Shown: positions 1 to 11,735, numbered from the stretch's first letter. The stretch is DNA of 64,000 nucleotides from Prorocentrum cordatum (GCA_963575745.1 CAUYUJ010015293.1:275001-339000), one strand, 5' to 3'. A program made the numbers and translations. The notes: generated by a model not told the origin, from the letters alone.

Positions 1-1154
1 TGTCAGGGTAGGAGGTCCATCCGCCTCCGAGTTTTTCATCTCATGGTCGTTTTCGGTCGGTCCCCGGGGCCCAGCGGGCCCCTGGATGCGGGACGGGAAA
101 ATGACCACAACCACTGCTTCTTGTTTGCGCCGCCTTCCAGCCGGCCGAAAAAGAAGCAGTGCTTGTGGTCATTTCCCTGGTGCCAAGCTCAACGAAAATG
201 GGAAGGCGGCAACAAAAGAGAAGCAGTGGCTGTGGTCGTCTTCACGCCCCGTACTGGAGGCGTAACATTTTCTCAGACACCTTCCGTCGCAATCTTTCAG
301 ACCGCGACTCGGGCCTCGGGCGGCCGCTCGGCACGATCGGGAAGCACCCCCGCGAACGCTCTCGACGAGGCGCAGCTGCTGGAGAAAAGCACTCCCGAGC
401 AGGAGAGCCCGCCTGGACTGCCCGAGCACGCCGCGAGCGCCCGACGCGAGGATAGTCACGGGATCTTGGCTGCCCGCAACACGCAGCACGCAACGCGTAT
501 CGTATTGCTACGGAGCTCAAGACGTAGGCTGAAAACGTAGGTCCGACGCGATGCATGCGACCAAGGGTGGTCCAATACGTGAAGCCAACAAGCAACGTAT
601 TGACACGGACGTCTTGAACACGGGACGCGTTGCGTTTCAGAACGCGCGCATCGAGGCAACTAGGCATGGGAGGGTAGATGGATGGAGGGGTGGAGCGGTG
701 GAGGAAGCGAGGGATGAGTGCCATCTTTGAAGGCATGCGACAGAAGGGGGACTGGCTCAGGGGGAAACCATTGACCGCGAAATCGGCGATGCATCGACGA
801 TAGATCGGCGCTAGGTTCCGGATAGCCCCCATCGGTGCTGCATGGGCGATTGGGGGTCGGTGCATCCCTCCCTGAGCCTACCCCCTCCCAGTGATCCTCG
901 TCGCCTGGTTACGGGTCGCAACTTGGGTCTCCAGGGGCCGTCGCGACCATCCAGGCACTCCTAGAACGCTCTCGACTAGGCGCAACTGCTGGAAAAAGCA
1001 TCCCCGAGCAGGAGAACCTCCCAAGAACGTCCAAAAACGCACGACGCACGACGCGACGCCCGAGAACGCCCGAGGAACGCACGACGGGATGACGGAGAGA
1101 TGGAGCGGTGGAGGAAGCGAGGGATTCGGCTACACGCAAGAGCGACCCTGGGCA
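1..1154. other. Non-coding stretch with dispersed repeats
   Basis: No convincing gene. A segment of about 60 bp occurs twice in diverged form (about 355-410 and 962-1025, both with an AGGCGCA-CTGCTGGA core followed by GAGCAGGAGA), so it is a dispersed repeat rather than an exon. Open frames here lack third-position GC bias. Confidence 0.5.
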
Positions 1155-1285
1155 AGAGTGACCTCTGGTGCGCGGCGTCTTAGGGGGCCGCGGGGGACCA
1201 AACGCCAGCGCGCCAGACGCCACTGCCACCCCGCCTTCGGCGATCGGGGGACCCCGGTGGGCCTGCACCAGAGGCCCCTCCGGCG
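1155..1285. repeat. F5 fold-back element
   Basis: Begins near GTGACCTCTGGTGCGCGGC and ends CCTGCACCAGAGG, giving inverted ends. Related copies lie at 1660-1790, 35481-35810 and 41488-41625. Confidence 0.5.
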
Positions 1286-1303
1286 GAGGGCCCCTCTGAG
1301 GTT

Positions 1304-1582
1304 TTAGTCTCGGAGGAGGAGCGCCTCGGCCCCGCGCCGCTTGGCGCCCGGGCGCAGGGCCGCGGCGGCGGCCGCCGCCGCCGCCGCCGCCGCGCCGGCC
1401 AGGCTCAGCAGCGGGCGCGGGGGTGCCTCGGGGGCTGCGCGCGGGCCTCCGGCGGCGAGGCGCGGCCTCGCGGGCGCGGGCGCGGCGAAGCCCAGGCCCC
1501 GGCCGGCGGCCAGCGCCGCCGCGCCCAGGGCGCACGCCGCGGCCGCCGCCGCGCGCGTGGCGGCCCCCGCCCGCGGAGCCAT
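1304..1582 (-). CDS. Candidate first exon with organelle-targeting N-terminus
   Basis: On the minus strand an ATG at 1582 opens a frame in which nearly every third base is G or C. It encodes a short basic start, a long alanine-rich hydrophobic stretch (about residues 8-28) and then a phenylalanine in the setting GFAAPAPARP. This resembles the signal peptide plus plastid transit peptide (FVAP-like) of nucleus-encoded dinoflagellate plastid proteins. The frame stops at 1304. A splice donor (GC or GA type) somewhere in 1310-1330 is likely, with later exons outside the window or below 1300, where I found none. The opposite strand is also open and GC-rich, so the strand choice rests on the start codon and residue order. 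Product unknown. Confidence 0.38.
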   Translation of the reverse strand: MAPRAGAATRAAAAAACALGAAALAAGRGLGFAAPAPARPRLAAGGPRAAPEAPPRPLLSLAGAAAAAAAAAAAALRPGAKRRGAEALLLRD

Positions 1583-1659
1583 CTGCGGTGCCTCGCGCGG
1601 CCCGGCGGCGCCCTCTGCGGCGCGGCCCGTCCGCCCTTCGGCCGCACGCAGGAGCGACC

Positions 1660-1790
1660 CCTGGGCAAGGAGTGGAGCCTTCGCTGCGCGGCTTCAGGGG
1701 GCCGCGGGGGAGCCAAGTCCCAGCGTAGAGGCCAACGTGGGGGGTAGCCCTGTGGGCCCGCACCAGGCCCAGGCATGCGACGTCCTGATT
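1660..1790. repeat. F5-like element, diverged
   Basis: Shares the order TGCGCGGCTTCAGGGGGCCGCGGGGG, a gap, then GGGCCCGCACCAGG with the 1155 and 35481 copies. It is too degenerate to set its ends. Confidence 0.35.
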
Positions 1791-1822
1791 CGTTCCAATG
1801 CGCGCTCCACGGAAGTCCGGAC

Positions 1823-2006
1823 CCCAGGCCCCCGACGTCATGATTTTCATGACGTCGACCCCCAGAGGTCTGGACCCATTCCACGGGACCGGTTTTTCGT
1901 CCTGAGTCGTTTCTTGACGGCCCCGAGGCCCGGCAGGGACCCCCAGAGGCCAAAGATATGGAACCACCTCCCGTCGTGATTTCTCCACGACTCGAGGGGG
2001 CCTGGG
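1823..2006 (+). repeat. F2 MITE-like element
   Basis: Begins CCCAGGCCCCCGACGTCATG and ends GAGGGGGCCTGGG, so it has inverted ends. The interior carries the family landmarks GACCCCCAGAGGTCTGGACC, a GACGGCCCCGAGGCCCGGC block and CTCCCGTCGTGAT. One of about a dozen copies in the window. Confidence 0.6.
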
Positions 2007-2637
2007 TCCACGGCAGTCCCCACACCCTCTCCCCGGGGCCGCTTGTTCGCCCCAACTCGTCCCCTGCCGGTCCCAGGGTCCACCGAGGGCCCCCCTGGAG
2101 ACCGACAGAACGGCGAGACACCTCCCGCCGCGACTGCTTCACGGCGCGGACACGTCTTGGGCAGGGCTGGACCCAAGGGTTGTGTCTCGTTTTGCTGCTC
2201 GGTTCGTCGGTTTCGTCCTGCTCTCCCTGCTTTCCTGCACTTACTTCCCTGCCAAAGCGAACAGCAAGACACCGCCGAAGTCCAGCCACACAGCGTTTGG
2301 GGCCAGCCCTGGTCTGGGGAGGCCTCTCGCGGCGACGGGGGGTCACTCGCACGCGCGGCCGTCCTCTCAGTGGGCCTGCTCGGCCGGGCGCCGGGCGGCG
2401 GGGCCCGTGCGGCGTGCGGCCGCGGGAGGGGAAGGGCGGCTCGAGAGCGCTGCGGGGCTCGCCGCCGCGGGCTCCCGCCGCCGAAGGGGGCCGCGGCAGG
2501 GCGGCCCGTGGGCCACGGGAGGGCGAGGAGGAGGCGGAGGCGGAGGAGCGAGGGGGGCGAGAGCGGCGAGGAGGGCGAGGAGGAGGGCGGGCGGCCCCAC
2601 CTTTGGGGCGCCCTGCGCCTCCTCCCTCCCCCCCCCA

Positions 2638-2760
2638 TCCTCCTCCTCCTCCCTCCTCCTCCTCCTCCTCCTCCTCCTCCTCCTCCTCCTCCTCTTCCTC
2701 CTCCTCCTCCTCCTGGTCCTCCTCCTCCTCCTCCTCCTCCTCCTCCTCGCCTCCCCCGCC
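2638..2760. repeat. (CCT)n microsatellite
   Basis: About 120 bp of almost pure CCT repeats with a few point interruptions. Confidence 0.9.
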
Positions 2761-3027
2761 TCGCCCTCCCTGGAGCCACCCTTGAGGGCGAGGAGGCAGG
2801 AACCTCGGGAGGTCTTTAGATTTGCTACCTCCCCCTCCCCCCTCTGTTTCTATCGGCGGTGAAAAGAAACATATCCCTCCTACTCCGCTTAGTCCTCCTC
2901 TTACTCCTCCTCCTCCTCCTCCTCCTCCTCCTCCCCTCTTCCCCCTCCTGCTCCAGCATCGTTGATGAGTTTTGGTTTACACTGGTCCTTGTCCTCCTCC
3001 TGCTCCTCATCGTCTCATTCCTAAGGG

Positions 3028-3178
3028 GGAGAAGGAGGAGGAGGAGGAGGAGGAGGAGGAGGAGGGAGGATGAGGAGGAGGAGGGAGGAGGAGGGATGGA
3101 GAGGAGGAGGAGGGATGGAGAGGAGGAGGAGGAGGAGGAGCGAAGGAGGCGAAAGAGGAGGAGGAGGGAACAAAAAGA
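3028..3178. repeat. (GGA)n tract
   Basis: Imperfect GGA repeats about 150 bp long. With the CCT run at 2896-2940 they could form an inverted pair across about 100 bp. Confidence 0.85.
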
Positions 3179-3569
3179 AGAGGAGGGATCGTAATCGTGA
3201 TATTAGTTGTAATCTTAGTCGTGGTTGGAGTCGTAATCGTAGTCGCGGCGGAGATCCGTTTCCCATGTTGTAGGGCGGGATGGATACTGTTCGGGGCTCT
3301 CCCAGAGAATAAGGCTCCCTGGGTCACCCTGCGCGACAGAGGAATGTTTACCACGTTTTGTAAGAGGATCCCGATATAGATCGACACGCTACTCGCCGAA
3401 GGCGTTGCCCACAATATCATCTTTCATCCCGTCGTCGTCCTCGTTGTTGTGCGTGCGCCGCCGCGGGGAAATAGTTATTCCAGGTGGGACCCCAGTCCGT
3501 CAACAAGGTCGCCGAACATATACTTGGTTTCAAATATTGGGGGGTGGTTCTAAAGACCTAGTTCGGTTA

Positions 3570-3760
3570 TTGTGCGCACCCCTCGCAGGTGCACGTCCGA
3601 ACCGAACATATGGCACAACCATATGATAGGATGTTGTTGGTCAGGCGGTCTTGCTAGAAAGCGCCCGCCACGAAGCATAGATTATAAGATTTCTGAGCGC
3701 GCGCGCGTCGCCCCTGGGAGACCGACGCACACAGCGCGCGCGCGCGCTAATTTGCGCCTG
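3570..3760 (+). repeat. Dispersed repeat shared with 61075-61240
   Basis: The order GAACATAT, AGAAAGCGCCCGCCACG, ATAAGAT and CGCCCCTGGG with CGACGCACACA is the same in both copies, with many substitutions. Contains a (GC/CA)n run at 3730-3860. Confidence 0.5.
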
Positions 3761-3904
3761 CTGTGATGTGCTGGTGTGTGGTGTGGTGTGCTGTGACGTG
3801 CTGTGGTGTGCTGTGTCGGCCACGCGCGCACGCACACGCGCAGCTTGCTGCGGCGTGCTGCGCTGTGTCGTGTTGTGCTGTGTGTCCGCGGCCGTTCGCG
3901 GAGC

Positions 3905-4095
3905 CAGGGTCGCCGTTTTCCTCCCGGGTCCTGCTTGGGAGCGGTGGCGCGGCAGCGGCTCGCGGCTCGGCTCTGCATCGGCAGCGCATCCTTCCAGCGC
4001 TGGCTGCGTGCCTTCAGGTCCTTTTTCGTTCCCGCCATCGCTCGGACGTCCATTCCCTGCGTTTTCTTCGGTTTCGTGCGTGGTTTTTTCGCCAA
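3905..4095 (-). CDS. Weak candidate exon, basic protein
   Basis: On the minus strand an ATG at 4095 opens a frame starting MAKKPRTKPKKTQGMDVRAM and running about 60 codons before entering a GTGCT-type microsatellite near 3890. Lys/Arg-rich composition and mixed use of all residues look protein-like, but third-position bias is weaker than in the firm exons and no partner exon was found. Could be chance. Confidence 0.2.
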
Positions 4096-4984
4096 ATTTT
4101 CAAGGATGCTCCTCGATGGTCCTCAACGAAGGAAAAATGCACACGTCCGAGCGACGCCCTCCCTCTTCTCGTCCTCGCCCTGGCCTCGAGTTGGAGTGCT
4201 GCGCCACTCCGTGCAGGCCTTCGTCGACGGCGGTTCCGCGCGCTCTGCGTGCGCGGTCCGATCGGGGGGGCGCTCCGCTCCGCGGCAGGCGCGGCCCAGC
4301 TGCCGACCCCGCCTCGCGAGAGGGCAGGCCGGGCCTCTCGGGCTTCCTCGGGAGCCGAGCGGGTCCGCGGTCGACGCGGCCGTCCTGAGCGTCCACGCAT
4401 CGCTCCCTCCCTCGCGCTCCCCATTTCCCTCCGTTTTGCACGCGCACACACATGCGATGTGTGGAACATCTCCCTTTCTCTCACCCACCCGCGCTTCCAC
4501 ATGCTACGGCACGGGAAGGGAATGAGGAGGAGGAGGAGGAACGACTGATTCAGCGTGTGAGTGAGTCACTCTGGTTGGCGTAGAGAAGGAAGAGAAGGAG
4601 TTGAGGAGAAGGAGGTTGCCGGAGCCGTCTAAATAATTACTCGACGCGGAAAACCCCCACATGTGCATCGCATGCTCCTGACACGTTTCGCTGAGGACCT
4701 GTGTCTTTGAGCATCTGGGTGTAAAAGCGAGTCCGCGTAGACGACAGGCGCGGCAACGACGGCGACAGCAATACTTCAGTTGACGACAGCAATACTTCAG
4801 TGACGTCCTCCTCCTCCTCCTCCTCTGGAGATTATCCAATGGAGCCGAGGAAACACAAGTGGAAGAGCGAGGGGAATTTGTCTCGCAATTCTCCCCGCGG
4901 CCACCATGGTGTCTCTACGCCCGCTCTATGGCGGGCTGCTCGCGACGCCGTCTGGCACTCGGAGTGCCCAAGTGCCACGCCGCG
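4096..4984. other. No supported gene
   Basis: A GC-rich block at 4190-4400 is open on both strands, but no reading beats the others. The remainder has short GGA and CCT runs only. Confidence 0.4.
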
Positions 4985-5560
4985 GCTGTATCGCGGTAAC
5001 CATTTGAGTGTGAGCCTCAGTGCGAAAGAATGTGGGCGTGGATGGTCTGAGCGTCAGCGAGTCGGAGTGCGAGCGGATCCGGGCACAATTGAGCCTGAGT
5101 GTGATGGTCGGTTTGAGTACGGGTGGGTCTGAGTACGAGTGGGTCTACATGCGGGCGAGTCTGAGTGCTAGTGGGCCTGGGAGTGAGAGAGTCTGAGTGT
5201 GGGTGAATCTGGTTTCCAGCGTGATGAGCACAAACCTGAGTATGAGTAGACCTGGGTGCGAGGTAGTCTGAGTATGAGTGAGTCTGAGGCCTGATGAGTA
5301 TGAGCGCGAGTGAACGCGATAGAAGTTGGTGTGGGTGTGAGTGAGTCTGAGTATGAGGGAGTCCGAGTATGAGCGAGTACGTATGTGCGGGTCTGCCTAT
5401 GATCGAACATGATGATGAGTGAATCTGAATGTGGTGCGTGAGTCCGAGTGAGGAAGAGGTGCTGGTCAGCAAATCCGAGGGCGACTGAATGCGTCCGAGT
5501 GGGGAAAGGGGAAGGAGGTGAGTGAGTGAGTGAGTGAGGGAGGAGCACACAAATCCAAAG
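4985..5560. repeat. Degenerate tandem array GAGTCTGAGTRTGAGTGG
   Basis: Loose repeats of a purine-rich unit of roughly 18-24 bp built from GAGTCTGAGT and GTGGGTCTG. A second patch of the same array lies at 6575-6735, so the 5570-6560 array separates two halves. Confidence 0.75.
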
Positions 5561-5569
5561 AAATGCCTG

Positions 5570-6560
5570 GGAGGCGCGAAGCAAAACGGCCTGAGACATC
5601 CCCCCTCGAATTTGAACGCGAATCCTGCAATGTCCCCACCGCCTAGCGGCTACGCCTTCGGGTGCCCAACTGTCGCGCCTGCTGCATCGCGGTGAACACT
5701 GGACCACCACAACAAAAGAGTCTGGGGCGGTTAAAAACAAGCAAACCGCCAGAGACACCGCCACAAAGTGGACGCGAACTGTAAAATGTCCTCCCCCTTG
5801 GGGGTGCCCAAGTACCACGCCTGCCATATCGCGGTGAACATTTGCGACCAAAATCCAGGGGACGGAAACAAGCAAAACGCCTGAAACACCCCCACAATCT
5901 CGATGCGATCCGTGGAGTGTCCCCATCCCTGGCGCCCCCTTCCTTGGGATGCCGGGGGCCAAACCTGCGACATCGCGGTGAACTTTGGGCCCCCCAGAAA
6001 CAGGCAAACCGCCCGAGACATCCTCACACGTTGCTTCGAACGCAGGGGGTGCTGGACACGCAGACAGGCAAACCGCCTGGGACATCCCCACCATCTGGGC
6101 CCCACAATCTGGGCGCGAACCCTGGGGTGTCCCTGCCCCTGGCGCCCCCTCGATGGGGAGTCCAAGCGCCACGCCTGCTATATCGCGGTGAACTTCCTGG
6201 GACTCCCAAGCAGAAAAGGTCTGGGGAGCAGAAGCATGCAAACAGCCTCAGACATTCTCACACATAGCTTTGAAAGCCGAGGGTGGTGGGCACGCGAACA
6301 AGGAAACCGCCTGAGACATGCCCACACTCTGGACGCGAATCCTGGAGCGTCCCCACCCCTGGCACCCCCCGTAGGACTAAAAAACAAGCGCCTCGCCTGA
6401 GACATCCCCAGAATCTGCTCCGAGAGCAGAGGGTGGTGGGCACGCAAGCAATCAAACCGCTTGAGACATGCCCACAATCTCTGCGCGAATCCTGGAGTCA
6501 TCACTCCTGGCGCCCCGTCATTGGTATGTCCAAATGCTACGCTTGCTATATCGCGGTGAG
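5570..6560. repeat. Interspersed tandem units around ATATCGCGGTGAAC
   Basis: Six or more partial units carry AAACCGCCTGAGACATCCCCAC, TGGCGCCCCCT and TATCGCGGTGAACnTT in that order. Spacing varies from about 80 to 230 bp. The minus-strand frames across it are repeats of one peptide and are unlikely to be genes. Confidence 0.7.
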
Positions 6561-6574
6561 CATTGGACCACTGA

Positions 6575-6735
6575 GGAGTATGACTGAGTCTGATTAAGAA
6601 TATGAGAGGAGCTTGGGTGTGAATGCGTCTGGATGTGAGTGAGTCAGAATACGAAGGAGACTGAGTGTGATGGGAGTGAATGCGGGTGAGCCTGGCTATG
6701 CCTGAATATGGGTGGGTCTCAGTGTGAGTGAGCCA
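6575..6735. repeat. Second patch of GAGTCTGAGT array
   Basis: Same degenerate unit as 4985-5560, again ending beside a GAGGAAG run. Confidence 0.65.
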
Positions 6736-6879
6736 CTCAGGAAGAGGAGGAAGGTAAGGAGGTGAGAAGGAGGAGGTTGCCGGAACTGTCTAAAAAATGG
6801 CAAGAAATAATCTTAGGATATGGGGAAACAAGTGCCGCCGAAAGATTCGATTCGAATATCCTTCACAATACGAAAACGA

Positions 6880-7060
6880 CTCCCCAGGACCAAGAGACTC
6901 CAAGAGGCCCCCAACAGGCCCCCCAGGAATAGGCTCCCAAGAGGCTCCAAGAGGCCCCGAGGGGAACCCACAACGCTCCAAGAGGCCCCCCAAGAGCCAG
7001 CAAGAGGCCCTCCAAGACCCAAGAAGCCCCAAGATGCGTCTGAGAGCCTGTCAAGAAACA
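6880..7060. repeat. Tandem CCAAGAGGCCCC repeat
   Basis: Short units of 10-15 bp. The reverse complement of a similar repeat (CCTCCTGGGGCCTCCTGG) occurs at 61945-62170. Confidence 0.6.
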
Positions 7061-7860
7061 CGCCAAAAGGCTCAACGGGAGGCCTCTGGCCAACACAGCC
7101 ATCCAGAACCTCAAATGATGCCGCACTCCTCCGCTGGGCATCGTGTCTGGATGGGCTGGTGGGAACCCTGATCATTGGTACCAGAACTTTCTGGTCCCGA
7201 CAGGCGAGGTCGGACGTGACCGCCGTTGCTTCACATGCTGACATCGGGGGCGACCGATTGGCTTCAAAATCGGTTGCGGCCGATCGGTCGCGACCGATCG
7301 CGACCGAAAAAATGAGGTATCCAATGATGTGGAAAGTACTCCAAACCCCTTATTATTCGCCCCCCTGGTCCGGTTTTTTGAGGCGCCTCTTTTGGAGCTG
7401 GGAGGGTCCGGTTTGTCAGGGCGCTTTCTCTGGATTGGAGCTTCGGGGGTCCGGTTTATATTAAGGCGCCCCGTCGAAGAGGGGGGTCCGGAATATTAGG
7501 TCGCATTTGGAGGGGGGGTCTGGCTTTTTAGGGGGGGATCGATTAATACAGTTGGGGCGTTGACCCAAGGAACCCTAAATACGGAACGAGGTCCCTTTTT
7601 CCCATAAGTTGAACTCAGATTTCCCATGGAAAATTTCAGGAAAACCCAAGGGGCACTGTAAAACAACTAAAGAACACGGAGCCCCTCCCAAACGAAAAGG
7701 GTTCCTTCTTCAGCGCCCGGACTGTAAGGGATTTGGAATATGAAGGGAAGCCAGTCCATTGCCGCGCCACGAGGCCATCCGCAAAGGGCGAAAGCCAGCT
7801 TCGGTGGGCCTCCTCGTCCCTCTTGAGGGAGCGCCCCCCGGGAGCGCCAGAAGCTGGCGG
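7061..7860. other. No supported gene
   Basis: Contains a GATCGGTCGCGACCGATCG-type palindromic run (7260-7310) and repeats of GGGGGTCCGG (7360-7500). No reading frame shows codon bias. Confidence 0.4.
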
Positions 7861-8178
7861 CGCGCACAGGGGGGGTATGGGGGAGGGGGTAGCCTTCTTA
7901 GAAGGAGCCTGCCTCTTAGAAGGTGCGGGCCCTACATCAGGGCTGAACCTAAACGGAGTTGTTCGTTTACGTTTTGTTGTCGTTTTCCCTCGTTTTGCCT
8001 TCAATCCGCCTTTAGCACAAACCGAAATCGAAACGAAGACGGCCCACGAAATCGCAAAAACACCGTTTACGTCCACCCCTGCCCTACATCTTTAAACAAG
8101 GCCCGCACCTGCTAAGAAGCAGGGGATGCTTCGAAGAGGCCTTCCCCCCTCCCCTCTACCCCCCCTCGGCGCGTGGCC
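7861..8178. repeat. F1 fold-back element, long copy
   Basis: Left arm: CGCGCACAGG, G-rich run, CCTTCTTAGAAGGAGCCTGC, GGGCCCTACATC. Right arm: GGCCCGCACCTGCTAAGAAGCAGG, C-rich run, GGCGCGTGGCC. The arms are inverted copies. About 160 bp of unrelated sequence lies between them. Confidence 0.65.
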
Positions 8179-8313
8179 AAAGAAGCGCGGCTGGGGCACG
8201 AGCAACGCACGGACCGGCCCGTGGCAATTGCTCCTCGAGGGGGGCGGGGAACGAGTCGGGCGAGGGCGCTGGTGGGTCGGAACCGTCAGTGCCCAAGGTC
8301 ATCAGCTTTTTGC

Positions 8314-8475
8314 GGCGCGCAGGCGGGGGTATGGGGAGAGGGGAAGGCTTCTTAGAAGCAGGCCGCTTCTTAGAGGGCGGCGGCCCTACATCTACAGAGA
8401 AGGCCCTGTCTTCTAAGAAGCAGGGGTATGTCCAAGAAGCCTTCCCCCCTCCCCCATACCCCCCTCTGCGCGTGG
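8314..8475. repeat. F1 fold-back element, compact copy
   Basis: The best-formed copy: arms of about 60 bp (GGTATGGGG...GGCTTCTTAGAAGC and its inverse) around CCCTACATCTACAGAGAAGGCC. The family recurs at 7861, 18803, 39917, 40714 and 50818. Confidence 0.75.
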
Positions 8476-9344
8476 CCGACATCAGTTACCGAAAACTTAA
8501 ATCATATTGTGGACGGGCCTGTCGCGACCGAAATTCGGCCTCGAATCGCGACTTCCGGTAACCAGCGAGCCGTCGACGTCTTCGAAGCCCTCGGTTGGAC
8601 CCCCACGCGCCGTCTCTTCGTCACCGAAATTCGACCCCCTATGGTCGACCGAAATTTGGCGCGACCGAAGTCCGTTCACGACAATTTCTGGTCGCTGATG
8701 ATCTAGATCCGCCCCGACGGGAGCATTCCGAGGACGTCTTCCTCGGGCGCCCACGTTACAGCACGAAGGGCGGTACGGTGCCCGAGTTGTTCGTCCGTGC
8801 CTCTGTCCTCACAGGGTGGGAGCATGAGCGGTCGCGGAGACGGAGATCGAGGAAGGGCGGATCGATGTTATTTTTTTGTGAGCTGCGTCACTTCTGCTGA
8901 AGGTCTTTGGGGTACTGTCTTTGTCTTTACTATTCGCCTCCGCGAAAAAATCTCCCGCTGGGACACCGAGGTCTGTCTTTGTCTTTACTATTCGCCTCTG
9001 CGAAAATCTCCCGCTGGGACACCGACCCGACTCTCTGGGCACCTCTGGCCGCATGAGAAGCACGTCGGGGTTGCCAGGGGATCATCTCAGTCTTGGGCAG
9101 CCCGTAACAGTGGGAGACCGGGCTGCCCAGCCACAGAGGCCGCTGTAGAAAATTTGATACAGGCAGGACGCTGGGTCTGCGGGTGTGCGGCCATGCAACA
9201 AAAAAAACTCTGAGGCCTCTCACCGGGGGCCACATTCGAACCCCACCCTCACCCCCCGCGATATCTGGGGGGGGCGGCAGGGGTAGGCTTCGCATGTGGC
9301 CCCCGATCTCATCAGAGAAAGAACACGGCACAAGCATCAACGTG
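8476..9344. other. No supported gene; small duplication
   Basis: A 58-bp direct duplication (CTGTCTTTGTCTTTAC...GGGACACCGA) starts at 8915 and again at 8973. Region 8510-8700 carries repeated CGACCGAAATT motifs. Confidence 0.5.
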
Positions 9345-9490
9345 CGGTCGGCGCGGACTTCCCGGGCCGGCGCTCAATCCCCCTTGTGCGGTGCCCCGGG
9401 TGCCGCCCCCGGCGCGCTCCGTGCGCCAAAGGGGGAGGTTCGGCGCCGATCCAAGAAGCTCGCGCAGAGCTCCGCGACAGATTCTGCTCA
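9345..9490. repeat. F4 fold-back element
   Basis: Left arm GCGCGGACTTCCCGGGCCGGCGCT. Right arm holds GGCGCCGATCCAAGAAGCTCG and GAGCTCCGCGACAG. Other copies at 12888, 13661, 45806 and 61235. Confidence 0.55.
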
Positions 9491-11289
9491 TACCGCTGTC
9501 CTTCTTCGATCTGAGCCCCTGCGCTCGTCAATCTGGCCCCTGAGCTGCGGAGCAGGGGGCCGATGACCTTCGAGCTGCGAGGGTCTGCCAGCTGCAGTGC
9601 CGCGGGCCGAGCGAATTACCCCGTACTCGGGAACGTCGAACAGAGGAGCGCCTCCACCGCATCATCGTGAAGACGGAGGGGGAGACGCGTACTATCAGAG
9701 TGAGGGGGCCGAACGGCCATTCGCTGTCCCTGGGTGCGTGGCTGAAGTAGGATTCAGCGGTGCGGAGTGTTGTTGTTGTTGTTGTTGTTGTTGTTGGTGC
9801 TGGTGTTGGTGTTGTTGTTGAACATTATTTATTCTAAAGAATAATTATTGTTGGGCCCCCTGGTGCGCGCCCCCCCTGCGCCGCCTAGGCCGCAGCTACA
9901 TTTTCATCATTTTCGTGAGGAAGCCTCAGAAAAGAGGGTGTGTACAGGATCCGGTTGTTTTGTTGTAATCCGCTTTCCCTTGCAAAAAACAATAGAAAAT
10001 GACATTTCTTGTTCTAATATAATCAAATTTCAAGAATCCCTTGCAAAAAATAAGGTAAAGTGGACATTCGCGCGCGCAAGACGAAATCCTTCCAAAACCT
10101 TAGTGTTCGCAGCGATTTTAACATAAAAACATCAAAAAACCAATGGTTTTTCAACAAAAAATGTCAAAATCTCATCCCGCGCGCTCTTGCGGATTCGTAG
10201 GAAACCCAACACTTTTTAAACATTTCTGTCAAACGGGCTTTTGCGAGCAACTTTTTCGAACTTCTGCGACAACGGTTGCGCACCTGCCAGGGCCATCATC
10301 CCTGTCAAATAATACCATGCGGGACACATTCGTTTTTTCTTCGCGCGCGCACGCCGTCGTCGTCGGCCGCGGGGCCCTGAATAGTAGCCACGGTCGTCCG
10401 CATGCCACGAAGTGAAGTGTCCGAACGTCATAGGGCGGGAAGCTGGGTGTGGGTGGTGGCGAAGAGTCGTTTGGAAATTTGGTAGAGCTTGAACCGGCCC
10501 CCCCACAAAGTGGGGGTATTGCCCGCCTCCTATGAAAACCCTGGCACTGGTGAGAACGGAGTGTCCCCACGTGCTAGTAATTGTTGTTGTTGTTGCTGTT
10601 GTTGTTGTTGTTGTTGGTGTTGGTGTTGGTGTTGTTGTTGTTGTTGCCGTGGTTGCTGCGGCTGTTGCCGTTGTGGTCGTTGCTGTTGTTGGTGGTGTCA
10701 TTCAATGCTGTTGTTGTGGCTGTTGCTGCTGCTGTTGTTCTGATTGCTGAATACTCATTTCTAAAAAAAATGTGGTTGATCCCCCGTGCTCGGTAACCTC
10801 TGTATTTGTCGATCAAAATGCTTCTGTTGAGGCTCGCACCCAGCTCTTTACAAAGGGAAATGAGGTGTCATCAAACTGTGCCCCTGGCCCGAGGTTTACA
10901 ACAACAGCGAGAACGGCTCCCGCCTGATACGCCCTCATTCCCAAACCGCACTCTCCCACGGGAATTCCTTACGCTTTCTACTTTCCCGACCCGCCCGTGA
11001 GGGTCTACCCGCCCGATCTGCCCGTCTGGTTCTGCCACGTGTTTTCTGCTCCTACCCCCCCTCCTGCTAAGCCCTCTTGTACTCCATCCGCCTCCCTCCT
11101 CCTTGTCGGTTTCTTCAATCCGTCAACTCTTCCCCTGCCTTAGGGGCTGCACGAAATACGCGTTGCAGGTAAGGACGACATACCCCTAGGGGGTACGATG
11201 AAAGACGAAGAGGGCGGGTATCGCGGGTATTGGATATACGTATCGAATGGCACGCGAGCAGATAAGAGCGAACAGTCTTGAAAGTATTG
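9491..11289. other. Microsatellites and AT-rich stretch, no gene
   Basis: (GTT)n at 9768-9822 and 10579-10745. Region 9950-10290 is unusually AT-rich for the window and has CAAAAAA and TTTTTCAAC runs but no coding signal. Frames across the GTT tracts are poly-Cys or poly-Leu artefacts. Confidence 0.5.
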
Positions 11290-11600
11290 TTAGTATGTTG
11301 TTGATTGTTGATGTTGCTGTTGTTGTGGCTGTTGTTGATGTTGATGTTGTTCCGGTTTTTAGTGTTGCTGATGTGGTTGATGTTGCTGCTGTTGCTGGTG
11401 TTGGTGCTGGTGTTGTTGTTGTTGGTGTTGGTTTTGTTGTCGTTGGTGATGGTGCTGTTGCTGTTGGCGGTGATAGTGGTGTTGGTGTTGGTGTTGGTGC
11501 TGCTGTTGTGGTGTTGGCTGATGTTGCTACTGATGTTGTTATCGTTTTTGGTATTGCTGTTGTTATTGTTGTTGTGGTATTTGTTGTTGTTGTCGTCGTT
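11290..11600. repeat. (GTT/GTG/GAT)n degenerate microsatellite
   Basis: About 310 bp of TTG-rich triplets with interspersed GTG and GAT. Confidence 0.8.
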
Positions 11601-11609
11601 CCGCCCGCG

Positions 11610-11735
11610 GCCCGGCCTGCGACCCACATGCGACTCATCCGCGACCCAACCGCGACCCACCTGCGACCCACCCGCGACCCACCTGCGAATCACCCGCGAC
11701 CCACCCGCGACCCACCCCGCGCCAGCCCCCCCACT
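11610..11735. repeat. 11-bp tandem repeat CCGCGACCCAC
   Basis: Roughly ten units with single-base variants. Confidence 0.75.

Larger units (their letters stand above)
2007..3400. other. Repeat-rich region without a definable gene
   Basis: A GC-rich block at 2370-2600 is open on both strands with high third-position GC and could hold an exon, but neither strand gives convincing boundaries. Long CCT tracts (2638-2760, 2896-2940) and a GGA tract (3028-3178) follow. Frames across these tracts encode only poly-Ser, poly-Pro, poly-Leu or poly-Arg and are not genes. Confidence 0.5.

Noticed and set aside
2367-2600. Exon in the GC-rich block
   Set aside because: Several frames on both strands have similar GC bias and no splice boundary stands out.
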